Source of the DNA: Lutibacter flavus
Lineage (GTDB): Bacteria; Bacteroidota; Bacteroidia; Flavobacteriales; Flavobacteriaceae
NCBI RefSeq assembly: GCF_900188355.1
Contig: NZ_FZNX01000001.1
Span: 1,142,003-1,206,002 of the forward strand
Reading direction: 5' to 3'
DNA length: 64,000 nucleotides
Below the pieces are notes generated by a model. It was not told where the DNA came from and searched no databases. It saw nothing but the letters and a program-made list of their open reading frames with translations. Position numbers and translations under genes: made by a program. Positions 47,413 to 55,331 of this stretch are shown here, in pieces (within the stretch, counting starts at the first letter, position 1; every line of letters starts with the position of its first letter).

Positions 47413-48267
47413 CTTTAGGTATTGCAGTAGATAAATACAAAGGATTTGCATCAATTTCTAATATTTGTGAATGTTTTAATCTCAAAAGAGATGCTTATTA
47501 TAAATACAAAAACAGAGCTGATAAACGTATTCTAATAGCGCAAAAAATCATTCAGATCGTTAAGAAAAGACGTAAATCCTTACCTAGAGAAGGCGTTAGA
47601 AAACTTATCAGATCTTTGAACCTGGAGTTTCAAAAACAAAACCTAAAAGTAGGTAGAGATACTCTATTTAAAGTACTTAGAGAGAATAGTATGCTAACAT
47701 TAAGGAAGAAATATAGTTGTAGAACTACAAAATTCTTATCACAGATTTTATAAGTATAACAATCTAATAAAAGATATGGAAGTCACGAAACCTAATCAAG
47801 TTTGGGCAGCTATAACTTACATCAGAACCTTAAATGGATTCTGTTATTTAGCACTTATTACAGATATGTATTCTCGCAAAATTGTAGGATACGACCTGAG
47901 TGATAGTTTAGAACTTAAAGGTTGTGTAAGAGCTCTTAATAAGGCCATATATCAAGCTAAAAACATTAAAGGACTTATTCATCATTCAGACAGAGGAATT
48001 CAATATTGCAGCAATGTATACTCCAAAATCCTTAAAAGAAACAAAATAAGTATTAGTATGACAGAGGAAAATCATTGCTACGAAAATGCACTAGCTGAAA
48101 GAGTTAACGGAATATTGAAAGATGAATTTTATCTAGACCAAACCTTTATGAATACTGCACACGCAAAAAGAGCTGCAAAAAATGCAATTAAATTATACAA
48201 CGAAATAAGATTACACTTATCTTTAGACTTTAAAACACCGAATATGGTATATAAATTATCAGCTTAA
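47400..48267 (+). pseudogene. IS3-family transposase OrfB, inactive (frameshift, missing Asp)
   Basis: The first part (47400-47753) is in the frame reached by -1 slippage from OrfA and ends with TAA at 47751-47753. An extra A near 47729-47733 (reads TTKFLS where TTNSYH is expected) breaks the frame; the second part, 47754-48267, reads VWAAITYI, then HHSDRGIQYCS and ENALAERVNGILKDEF. The integrase core (DDE) normally has VWAADITYI: the codon for the first catalytic Asp is deleted between 47811 and 47812. The enzyme would be dead even without the frameshift. Confidence 0.88.
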
Positions 48268-48355
48268 TTATCAATTTTAACTGTAGCCATATTTCAGGAC
48301 GAGACATGCCCGACAAACAGAAATTTAAATAATATTATTAATAAAAAAGAAAAAG

Positions 48356-48565
48356 ATGACATATTTAGGAATGGTTGGAATTTGGCAAACAATTATATTA
48401 TTATTAGCATTTAGTGGAATTATCTTGACAATTCTCGCTTTGATTGATATTTTAAAAAGTGAATTTAGGGGAAACAATAAAATTGTTTGGACATTAGTAG
48501 TCCTATTTCTAAATTTATTCGGTGCTTTATTATATTTCACTATTGGAAGAAATCAGAAAATATAA
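48356..48565 (+). CDS. Cassette 18: PLDc_N domain small membrane protein
   Basis: 69 residues with two membrane segments (IWQTIILLLAFSGIILTILA and VWTLVVLFLNLFGALLYF). The sequence LIDILKSEFRG, NNKIVWTLVVLFLNLFGALL and YFTIGR is that of the PLDc_N family, a short domain found next to phospholipase D or alone. No larger partner is encoded here. The cassette opening has been damaged by the insertion sequence. The 3' part (48566-48749) holds no gene. The 389-base gap 48566-48954 holds this region and attC-like site 18. Confidence 0.8.
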   Translation: MTYLGMVGIWQTIILLLAFSGIILTILALIDILKSEFRGNNKIVWTLVVLFLNLFGALLYFTIGRNQKI

Positions 48566-48749
48566 AGTTATCAGATTTGAGTACAATTTCGGATTTGAGC
48601 AACGAATACTGATTGATTTATCAATATTCTGGAGGAAATTAAGTGACTAATTTTGACTAAAAAGACAAATTTCAGTTTGACTTCTACTCTATCGGATTAG
48701 AAATTAAATCTGATTAATTTACAAAATGATTGGAAAAGCACTCAAAGCC

Positions 48750-48875
48750 AACAACTCATAAAATTTATGCTCACATTTGAACCAAATAACGAACTGACAA
48801 ACATTCAACTAACAATTTGCTACAACCGAAAAATCTCCGATTTTCCAGTCGCACAAATCATAACCCTAAACCGTT
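48750..48875 (+). repeat. attC-like site 18 (type A)
   Basis: 126 bases from AACAACTCATAAAA to CCTAAACCGTT. The core before it, AAAGCCAAC, has no matching start in cassette 18 (GTTGTATTT before the IS), so this cassette's front end has been changed. Confidence 0.85.
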
Positions 48876-48954
48876 AGCCTTCATTATGACTAATTAAGAA
48901 ACTAATGATTCAATTGCTTAATAAAAAATTCATAAACAGAACAAATTCGAAACA

Positions 48955-49905
48955 ATGAAAACTAAAGAAATTATTAAAAGAAAACGCTTTATATATGTTA
49001 GTAGATTAGCTTTGGCATCAATCTTCATATTGATTGCGTTTTCGGTTAAAGCACAGGATAATATTGCAACTAAATTAGGTTACGCTGCAAATGCAAAACT
49101 GCTAATTATTCATGCAGACGACTTAGGTGTATCTCATTCTGAAAACATGGCTTCTATCGAGGCCATAGAAAATGGTTCTGTAAATTCGGCAAGTTTGATG
49201 ATGCCTACACCATGGGTATTAGAAGTTGCCAACTACGCCAAAAAAAATGCTACAACTCATGATTTTGGTTTGCACTTGGTTTTATCTTCAGAATGGAAAA
49301 ATTATAGATGGGGACCTGTTAGTTCTATCGAAAAAGTCCCCAGTTTAATTAATGAATTTGGATATTTTCATGAAGGATGTACACCAACTGTGAATGTTAA
49401 AGAAGTAGAGGTGGAATTAAAGGCACAAATTGACAGGGCGTATTCCATGGGATTCGAACCTACTCACTTAGATAGCCATATGAACTGCTTGTTTCAGTCT
49501 GAAGAATTAATAGAAGTTTATTTAAAAATGGGAAAATTATATAAGTTACCAGTTCTTGCAACTAAACAAGCTGTTCCTGAAGAACTTCTTAGGAAGTATG
49601 ATATACAAATTTTATTGGAGGAGGTTTTAACTATTATGCCGGAAGAATACATCAAGGGACCAGAAGATTATTATATCAATGCAATTAAAAATTTAAAACC
49701 TGGTTTATCGACTTTTTTGATTCATACAGCCTACAATAATGATGAAATGAAAGGCATGAATATTGATAATACCGAATGGGGTAATGAATGGAGACAGAAA
49801 GATTTTGATTTTTTTACAAGTGATACTTGTAAAAATATTCTTAAAGAGGAAAATATTATATTGGTTACTTGGCGACAAGTTAAAGATGCGTTTTATTCAA
49901 ATTAG
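48955..49905 (+). CDS. Cassette 19: exported ChbG/HpnK (YdjC) family deacetylase
   Basis: 316 residues. After a hydrophobic N-terminal segment (LALASIFILIAFSVKAQ, residues about 18-34), the family's metal-binding parts appear: LLIIHADDLGVSHSENMASI near 48, DFGLHLVLSS near 103 and PTHLDSHMNCLF near 165. YdjC/ChbG proteins remove acetyl groups from oligosaccharides. This last cassette opens GTTAGCCTT and closes AAGGCTAAC, so it was intact when captured. The ATG lies 79 bases after the core GTT. Confidence 0.88.
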   Translation: MKTKEIIKRKRFIYVSRLALASIFILIAFSVKAQDNIATKLGYAANAKLLIIHADDLGVSHSENMASIEAIENGSVNSASLMMPTPWVLEVANYAKKNATTHDFGLHLVLSSEWKNYRWGPVSSIEKVPSLINEFGYFHEGCTPTVNVKEVEVELKAQIDRAYSMGFEPTHLDSHMNCLFQSEELIEVYLKMGKLYKLPVLATKQAVPEELLRKYDIQILLEEVLTIMPEEYIKGPEDYYINAIKNLKPGLSTFLIHTAYNNDEMKGMNIDNTEWGNEWRQKDFDFFTSDTCKNILKEENIILVTWRQVKDAFYSN

Positions 49906-49997
49906 TGAATTTCGGCTTGTTTCATCGAAATTAATAATAATGGGAGGGAATATTTTCGGAAACTAAAAAAAGTTAAAATTCAAGGAAAACAAAGGCT

Positions 49998-50090
49998 AAC
50001 ACTATATAAAATTTATGCTCAAATCGGATTTAGTATAAACCGACAAACATTCAACAAACGATTTGCTTCGTCCGAAAAATCTCCGATTCT
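49998..50090 (+). repeat. Truncated attC-like site 19 (type A), array end
   Basis: AACACTATATAAAATTTATGC up to CGAAAAATCTCCGATTC (about 93 bases) follows type A, then the sequence leaves the pattern. The last 30 bases and the closing CGTT are missing. The 356-base gap 49906-50261 holds this remnant and a terminator palindrome. Confidence 0.8.
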
Positions 50091-50104
50091 TTTTAAGTAA
50101 CAGT

Positions 50105-50144
50105 AAAACAAAAGATTCCGCCAATGGCGGAATCTTTTGTTTTT
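50105..50144. terminator. Bidirectional terminator after the array
   Basis: AAAACAAAAGATTCCGCCA and TGGCGGAATCTTTTGTTTT form an almost perfect 40-base palindrome. It lies 14 bases past the truncated site and isolates the chromosome from the array. Confidence 0.85.
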
Positions 50145-50261
50145 AAATCAGACATCCAAAAAAAATAAATACATTTTTATATGTTATTCATAATTGAATG
50201 TAGCGTTTCTCTTTCATATTGCGTATTGTAAATAAACTCATTAATACCAAAAAATACCAAT

Positions 50262-51773
50262 ATGAAAAATAGCACCAAACTTATACTAAGTACAAAAAAG
50301 ATTATAATTTTAACCTTTTCCATATTTCTTGGGTTAATTTCTTGTGACACTTTGGAGAACGAATTAGTAGATACTAATTCCTATTCTAGTCAATACGAAG
50401 GGTTTCCTGCAATTTCTTTACCTGGAGATAAATACAATGAATACACAGAAAACCCATTTATGAATGTAGCTGAAAATCCAGTTTCAAAATTTTCAACAGA
50501 CGCAGATGGGGCTTCATATGCCAACGTACGTAGATTCATTCAACAAGACAAACAACTTCCTCCAAAAGGAGCAATAAGAACAGAGGAACTTCTAAATTAT
50601 TTTCAATTAGATTATAAATTTAACAATACTTCACACCCAATTACTCTAAACGGAGAAGTAAGCGAATGCCCTTGGAACGGTACTCATAAATTAGTTAGGA
50701 TTGGGTTAAAAGGAAAACCTATCTCCAAAGAAAACCTACCTGCTTCAAATTTTGTTTTTCTAATCGATGTTTCAGGCTCAATGGGAAGTGAAGACAAATT
50801 AGAACTTTTAAAAAATGGATTTAAGTATTTTGTTGACGAATTATCGAGCAACGATAGAGTTGCAATTGTAACCTATGCAGGTTCTGCCGGTGTTGTGTTA
50901 GAATCTACATCTGGAGATGAAAAACAAAAAATTAAAAATGCAATTAATTCATTGGGTTCAGGTGGAAGTACTGCAGGCGCTGAAGGAATAATTACGGCTT
51001 ACGAAATTGCACAACAACATTTAATTGCCAATGGAAATAATAGAATTGTAATTGGTACAGATGGAGATTTTAATGTAGGACCTTCCAGTCAGGAAGAGTT
51101 AATAGAATTAATAGAAGAAAAAAGGGAATTAGGTATTTTTTTAACTGTTTTAGGAGTTGGTCGTGGCAATCTAAATGATGCATCTTTAGAACAAATTGCA
51201 AATAATGGTAATGGTACTTATGAATATATTGATAATTTAGAACAACTAAAAAAAGTATTTATTTACGATTATAACAAATTTTATACGGTTGCAAAAGATG
51301 TTAAAATTCAGGTTGAATTTAATCCTAATAATGTTGAAGCTTATAGATTAATAGGTTATGAAAATAGAGCACTCGAAAATGAAGATTTTGAAGATGACCA
51401 AAAAGATGCTGGCGAAATTGGATCCAATCAAAATGTAACAGTGCTTTATGAAATTATTCCAAAAAATAATACAAACTCTCCTAATACTCCAACATTTACA
51501 ATTGACTTTAGATATAAAAATCCAGACTCAGACACAAGTAATCCTTTAGAATTAGAAATATTTGATACTGGAAAAACATTTAATCAATCAACTGATTTTA
51601 TGAAATTCACATCAAGTGTTGCTTCATTTTCTATGTTGCTTTCTGATTCAGAATATAAAGGAACAAGTAATTATAATACAATTATAAATTGGTTAAATTC
51701 AACCAACTTAAACGATGAGCACGGTTTTAAAGCCGCTTTTAAAGAATTGGTTAAAGAGGCTAAAGAATTGTAA
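50262..51773 (+). CDS. von Willebrand factor A (YfbK-like) lipoprotein
   Basis: 503 residues. The N-terminus ends FLGLISCDTLE (lipobox). A DUF3520/vWF_A_N part precedes the vWA domain, whose metal site is DVSGSMGS near 168 with later T and D (GTDGDFN near 268). GSGGSTAGAEGI near 230 is typical. The C-terminal DUF3520 part follows (RLIGYENRALENEDFEDD near 365). vWA proteins bind other proteins by a Mg ion; the partner is unknown. This is the first chromosomal gene past the array. Confidence 0.9.
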   Translation: MKNSTKLILSTKKIIILTFSIFLGLISCDTLENELVDTNSYSSQYEGFPAISLPGDKYNEYTENPFMNVAENPVSKFSTDADGASYANVRRFIQQDKQLPPKGAIRTEELLNYFQLDYKFNNTSHPITLNGEVSECPWNGTHKLVRIGLKGKPISKENLPASNFVFLIDVSGSMGSEDKLELLKNGFKYFVDELSSNDRVAIVTYAGSAGVVLESTSGDEKQKIKNAINSLGSGGSTAGAEGIITAYEIAQQHLIANGNNRIVIGTDGDFNVGPSSQEELIELIEEKRELGIFLTVLGVGRGNLNDASLEQIANNGNGTYEYIDNLEQLKKVFIYDYNKFYTVAKDVKIQVEFNPNNVEAYRLIGYENRALENEDFEDDQKDAGEIGSNQNVTVLYEIIPKNNTNSPNTPTFTIDFRYKNPDSDTSNPLELEIFDTGKTFNQSTDFMKFTSSVASFSMLLSDSEYKGTSNYNTIINWLNSTNLNDEHGFKAAFKELVKEAKEL

Positions 51774-51875
51774 AAAAGAATCTTAAATACAGAGTTTATA
51801 AATGATCAAATTTTTAAAATATTATTGTAGTCTGTGATGCTAAAAAGCTAACATTTATCAAAATATTAAAGATTT

Positions 51876-51902
51876 AAAAACCGCCAATGGCGGTTTTTTT
51901 TG
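51876..51902 (+). terminator. Terminator after the vWA gene
   Basis: AAAACCGCCA and TGGCGGTTTT form a stem followed by T, the same ACCGCCAnTGGCGGT core as in the dnaN terminator. Confidence 0.88.
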
Positions 51903-51925
51903 TATCATTGTTTTAAAATAATTCT

Positions 51926-52519
51926 ATGAATTTTTTAGCACATTTATACCTTTCAAAAGAAAACAAAAATATATTAATTGGAAATTTTATTTCTGATGCC
52001 ATAAAAGGTAGTGATTATAAAAATTATCCTCATGAAATTAAAGCAGGGATCTTGTTACATAGAGAAATTGACACCTTTACTGATTCACACCCAATTGTTA
52101 GAAAAAGTATGCACCGTTTAAACAAGCGTTACAGACACTATGATGGCGTAATTATCGATTTATTGTACGATCATTATTTGGCTAAAAATTGGGCAAATTA
52201 TTCGGAAATTCCTTTAGCGTTATATGCTAAATATATATATGCTTTTTTACTTGAAAATATTCAATCCTTTCCAGAAGAACTACAAAAATTACTACCAAAT
52301 ATGATCAAGCATAATTGGCTAGTTACTTATGCTTCTTTAGAAGGAATGGAGCGGGTTTTAGCAGGAATGAATAGACTTACCAAAGGAATTTCTAAAATGG
52401 ATTTGGCCATTGAAGACTTAAAATTGTATTATAAAGAATTTGAAGAAGATTTTACATTATATTTTAAAGAATTAGAAAAATTTACTGACGAAAAAACAAG
52501 CTTTTTATTATCAAAATGA
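51926..52519 (+). CDS. acpH: ACP phosphodiesterase-like protein (DUF479)
   Basis: 197 residues. It starts MNFLAHLYLS, followed by GNFISDAIKG and GILLHREIDTFTDSHP, the metal and active-site motifs of AcpH. AcpH removes the phosphopantetheine arm from acyl carrier protein. The HD-like histidines are present. Its stop overlaps the ggt start by 4 bases (ATGA). The gene name is by family; the local protein's activity is not shown. Confidence 0.85.
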   Translation: MNFLAHLYLSKENKNILIGNFISDAIKGSDYKNYPHEIKAGILLHREIDTFTDSHPIVRKSMHRLNKRYRHYDGVIIDLLYDHYLAKNWANYSEIPLALYAKYIYAFLLENIQSFPEELQKLLPNMIKHNWLVTYASLEGMERVLAGMNRLTKGISKMDLAIEDLKLYYKEFEEDFTLYFKELEKFTDEKTSFLLSK

Positions 52520-54210
52520 GAAAAATTAGTACTGTAATACTTTTAGCATTTTTATTATTTCAATGCAAAAATAATCCTCCTGAAAAAAGTAGAATTACTG
52601 GTGTTATTGCCGATAGTGCAATGGTCGTTTCAGCAAGAGAAGAAGCTTCTCTAATTGGTACAGCAATTTTAAAAAAAGGTGGAAATGCTTTTGATGCAAT
52701 GATTGCCACAGAATTAGCCTTGGCAGTGGCATATCCATTTGCTGGAAATATAGGTGGCGGTGGTTTTATGGTTTACCGCACAAATAATGGCAAAACCGGA
52801 GCTTTAGACTATCGGGAAAAAGCACCTCTTGCGGCTTCAAAAAATATGTATTTAGATGAACACGGAGAAATAATAAAAGGAAAAAGTACTTTAGGAGCAA
52901 TGGCAATTGGTATTCCTGGTACTGTTGATGGCTTATTTAAAGTGCACGAAAAATTTGGAACTTTACCTTTTTCAGAATTAATTCAGCCTTCAATAAATTT
53001 AGCCAGAAAAGGTGTAATTGTTACTAAAAAACAGGCCGAGAGACTCCTTAAATACAGAAAATATTTTTCTGAAGTTAACGATACTCAAATAATTTTTGAC
53101 GCTGATTGGAAAGAAAACGACACTATTAAATATCCTGAATTGGCTAAAACTTTAGAAAGAATTAGAGATAATGGAAGAGATGGTTTTTATAAAGGTGAAA
53201 CCGCCGAAATGTTGGTAAATTATGTTCAAAAATTAGGAGGAATTATTACTTCAGAAGATTTAGAAAAATATGAAGCAAAATGGAGAAATCCAATTGAGTT
53301 TACCTATAAAGATTTAAAGATTATTGCAATGTCGCCTCCTTCAAGCGGAGGTATTTGTAATGCTCAGATTTTTAAAGCTATAGAACCTTTTGAAATTGCT
53401 AAATTTGGACATAACACATTAAAATCCATTCAATTAATAACAGAAGCCGAAAGAAGAGCTTATGCAGATAGATCTTATTATTTAGGCGATCCGGACTTTG
53501 TAAAAATTCCAATTGACACATTAATTTCATCAAACTATGTTCAAAAAAGAATGGCTGATTTTTCTTGGGACAAAGCTACTTCATCCTCCAATGTGGAGCA
53601 CGGCAACATCTCTGGTTATGAAAGTGATGAAACTACCCACTACTCTATTATTGATCAATTTGGGAATGCAATTTCAGCAACAACCACATTAAATGGAGCT
53701 TATGGTTCTAAAGTGTACGTAACTGAAGGAGGTTTTTTATTAAATAATGAAATGGACGATTTTAGTTCTAAACCAGGAACTCCAAATATGTTTGGTTTAA
53801 TTGGTGCAGAAGCAAATGCAATTCAGCCTGAAAAAAGAATGCTAAGTTCTATGACGCCAACAATTGTTGAAAAAAACAATGAGCTATTTATGTCTTTGGG
53901 TTCTCCAGGTGGATCAACTATTATAACCTGTGTAATGCAAACTATTTTAAATGTTTATGAATTTAATTTAGGAATGCAGGAAGCCGTAAATGCACCTCGT
54001 TTTCACCATCAATGGTTACCAGATGTAATTACAATGGAACCTATTGGATTTAATGAAAAATTAATTAAAGAACTTGAAGAAAAAGGTTATAAAATTAATC
54101 AGGAAGATTCAAAAATTATTGGTAAAGTTGATGCTATTTTAAAATTACCTAATGGGAAATTAGAAGGTGGAGCCGATTATCGTGGGGATGATAAAGCCAT
54201 TGGTTTTTAA
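52516..54210 (+). CDS. ggt: Gamma-glutamyltransferase, lipoprotein form
   Basis: 564 residues. A lipoprotein signal (VILLAFLLFQCKN) replaces the usual signal. The family's segments are GGNAFDAMIA near 54, NIGGGGFMVY near 77, and SPPSSGGICNAQI near 275. The autoprocessing nucleophile Thr is in DETTHYSIID near 372, and GSPGGSTIIT near 462 forms the oxyanion pocket. It cleaves or transfers the gamma-glutamyl group of glutathione. It should yield a large and a small subunit after self-cleavage. Confidence 0.95.
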   Translation: MRKISTVILLAFLLFQCKNNPPEKSRITGVIADSAMVVSAREEASLIGTAILKKGGNAFDAMIATELALAVAYPFAGNIGGGGFMVYRTNNGKTGALDYREKAPLAASKNMYLDEHGEIIKGKSTLGAMAIGIPGTVDGLFKVHEKFGTLPFSELIQPSINLARKGVIVTKKQAERLLKYRKYFSEVNDTQIIFDADWKENDTIKYPELAKTLERIRDNGRDGFYKGETAEMLVNYVQKLGGIITSEDLEKYEAKWRNPIEFTYKDLKIIAMSPPSSGGICNAQIFKAIEPFEIAKFGHNTLKSIQLITEAERRAYADRSYYLGDPDFVKIPIDTLISSNYVQKRMADFSWDKATSSSNVEHGNISGYESDETTHYSIIDQFGNAISATTTLNGAYGSKVYVTEGGFLLNNEMDDFSSKPGTPNMFGLIGAEANAIQPEKRMLSSMTPTIVEKNNELFMSLGSPGGSTIITCVMQTILNVYEFNLGMQEAVNAPRFHHQWLPDVITMEPIGFNEKLIKELEEKGYKINQEDSKIIGKVDAILKLPNGKLEGGADYRGDDKAIGF

Positions 54211-54245
54211 TAAAATTCATACCTTTATAACTAGAAAAAATAAAA

Positions 54246-55328
54246 ATGACTTCAAACACAATTACAAACGGAATTTTAAAAGCTATTGCCATACTTATTG
54301 GTGTATTTTTATTGCTCTTTTTTTTATTTAAAATTCAATCTATTCTAATTTATATTGCAATTGCAGCTGTAATATCTTTAATTGGAAGTCCAATTATTAA
54401 ATTTCTAAAAGGGAGGTTAAAATTCCCAAATACTTTAGCAGTAATTTCAACAATGTTATTGTTTCTGGGAATATTTTCTGGATTGATAAGTATGTTTATT
54501 CCTTTAATAATTGAACAAGGTGAAAACTTATCGCTACTAAATATTGATCAGCTTCAAACTAATATTGAACATTTGTTAAATCAAATTAACGATTACTTTT
54601 TAGCCCATAATATTGATGTTTTAAACGAATTAAAAAATGCTGATTTATTTAAAAATTTAACAGCCATTCCAAATCTTTTAAACTCTGTAATTGGTACTCT
54701 TGGTAACCTTAGTATTGCATTATTTTCAGTACTTTTCATCACTTTTTTTTTAATGAAAGACACGCATATTATGGAAAATTCCATTTATGTTTTGGTAAGT
54801 GATAAAAATGAAAATAAACTTAAAAAATCACTGTCAACTATCAACCATTTACTTTCAAGATACTTTATAGGTTTGGTTTTTCAAATTACTATTCTCTTTG
54901 TAATTTACACAATTACACTGCTGATTTTTGGAATTGAAAATGCAATTGTAATCGCATTTTTATGTGCACTCTTAAACCTAATTCCATATATTGGACCATT
55001 AATTGGCGGATTAATCATGTTGTTTTTATCAATGAGTAGTAATCTTGGTCAAGATTTTCAAACCGTAATTTTACCAACCACAATTTATGTGATGATTGGT
55101 TATGTTTTTGCACAATTAATTGACAATTTTTTAAGTCAGCCGCTTATCTTTTCAAATAGTGTAAAATCACATCCTTTAGAAATTTTTCTGGTTATTATGA
55201 TTGCCGGTGTTTTATTTGGAGTTTCAGGAATGATTGTGGCCATACCAACTTACACAGCAATTAAAGTGATTTTGAAAGCCTTTTTAGCGGATAACAAAAT
55301 TGTAAAATCACTTACCAAAAACTTATAA
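54246..55328 (+). CDS. AI-2E family transporter
   Basis: 360 residues with about eight membrane helices, including FLLLFFLFKIQSILIYIAIA near the start and LLNLIPYIGPLIGGLIMLFL near 238, the family's conserved motif. The N-terminal half has a soluble helical part (about 95-150). Members of this family transport autoinducer-2 or other small compounds, or act as Na/H antiporters, so the substrate is open. It lies 35 bases after ggt. Confidence 0.88.
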   Translation: MTSNTITNGILKAIAILIGVFLLLFFLFKIQSILIYIAIAAVISLIGSPIIKFLKGRLKFPNTLAVISTMLLFLGIFSGLISMFIPLIIEQGENLSLLNIDQLQTNIEHLLNQINDYFLAHNIDVLNELKNADLFKNLTAIPNLLNSVIGTLGNLSIALFSVLFITFFLMKDTHIMENSIYVLVSDKNENKLKKSLSTINHLLSRYFIGLVFQITILFVIYTITLLIFGIENAIVIAFLCALLNLIPYIGPLIGGLIMLFLSMSSNLGQDFQTVILPTTIYVMIGYVFAQLIDNFLSQPLIFSNSVKSHPLEIFLVIMIAGVLFGVSGMIVAIPTYTAIKVILKAFLADNKIVKSLTKNL

Positions 55329-55331
55329 TAA

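Larger units (their letters stand above)
47007..48306 (+). mobile_element. IS3-family insertion sequence, decayed
   Basis: 1300 bases. Terminal inverted repeats: left TGACCCGTCCTGAAATAAGG, right (reverse complement) TGTCTCGTCCTGAAATATGG; both continue CTACA. Ends are TG...CA as in IS3. orfA and orfB overlap by a -1 shift at an A9 run (47392-47400). orfB is broken. No target duplication is visible (left flank TAA, right flank TGC). It sits at the start of cassette 18, 12 bases after the site-17 core. Confidence 0.9.
24440..50090 (+). mobile_element. Integron-like element: integrase, attI-like core and 19 gene cassettes
   Basis: A tyrosine recombinase gene, an attI-like core (GTTG at 25796) and a run of 19 cassettes separated by 122-127 base palindromic sites. 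For most cassettes the first bases after GTT are the reverse complement of the bases before the closing AAC, as required for a circular cassette with a complete attC site. All cassette genes are on the plus strand. Cassettes run from 25797 to 26559, 27698, 29712, 30560, 31256, 32078, 32715, 33442, 33949, 36051, 37099, 38161, 38724, 39595, 40534, 43710, 46993, 48873 and about 50090 (successive ends). That this integrase moves these cassettes is inference. Confidence 0.85.

Noticed and set aside
47004..48309. Three-base target duplication of the IS element
   Set aside because: Left flank TAA and right flank TGC differ; no duplication can be claimed.
49449..49461. GGATTCGAACC, like a tRNA T-arm on the minus strand
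   Set aside because: It lies inside the ChbG-type gene and no cloverleaf or acceptor stem can be formed around it.
26437..50090. CRISPR array
   Set aside because: The repeats are over 120 bases, imperfectly palindromic, of three kinds, and separated by whole genes of 0.4-3 kb. No short direct repeat with even spacers and no cas gene is present.
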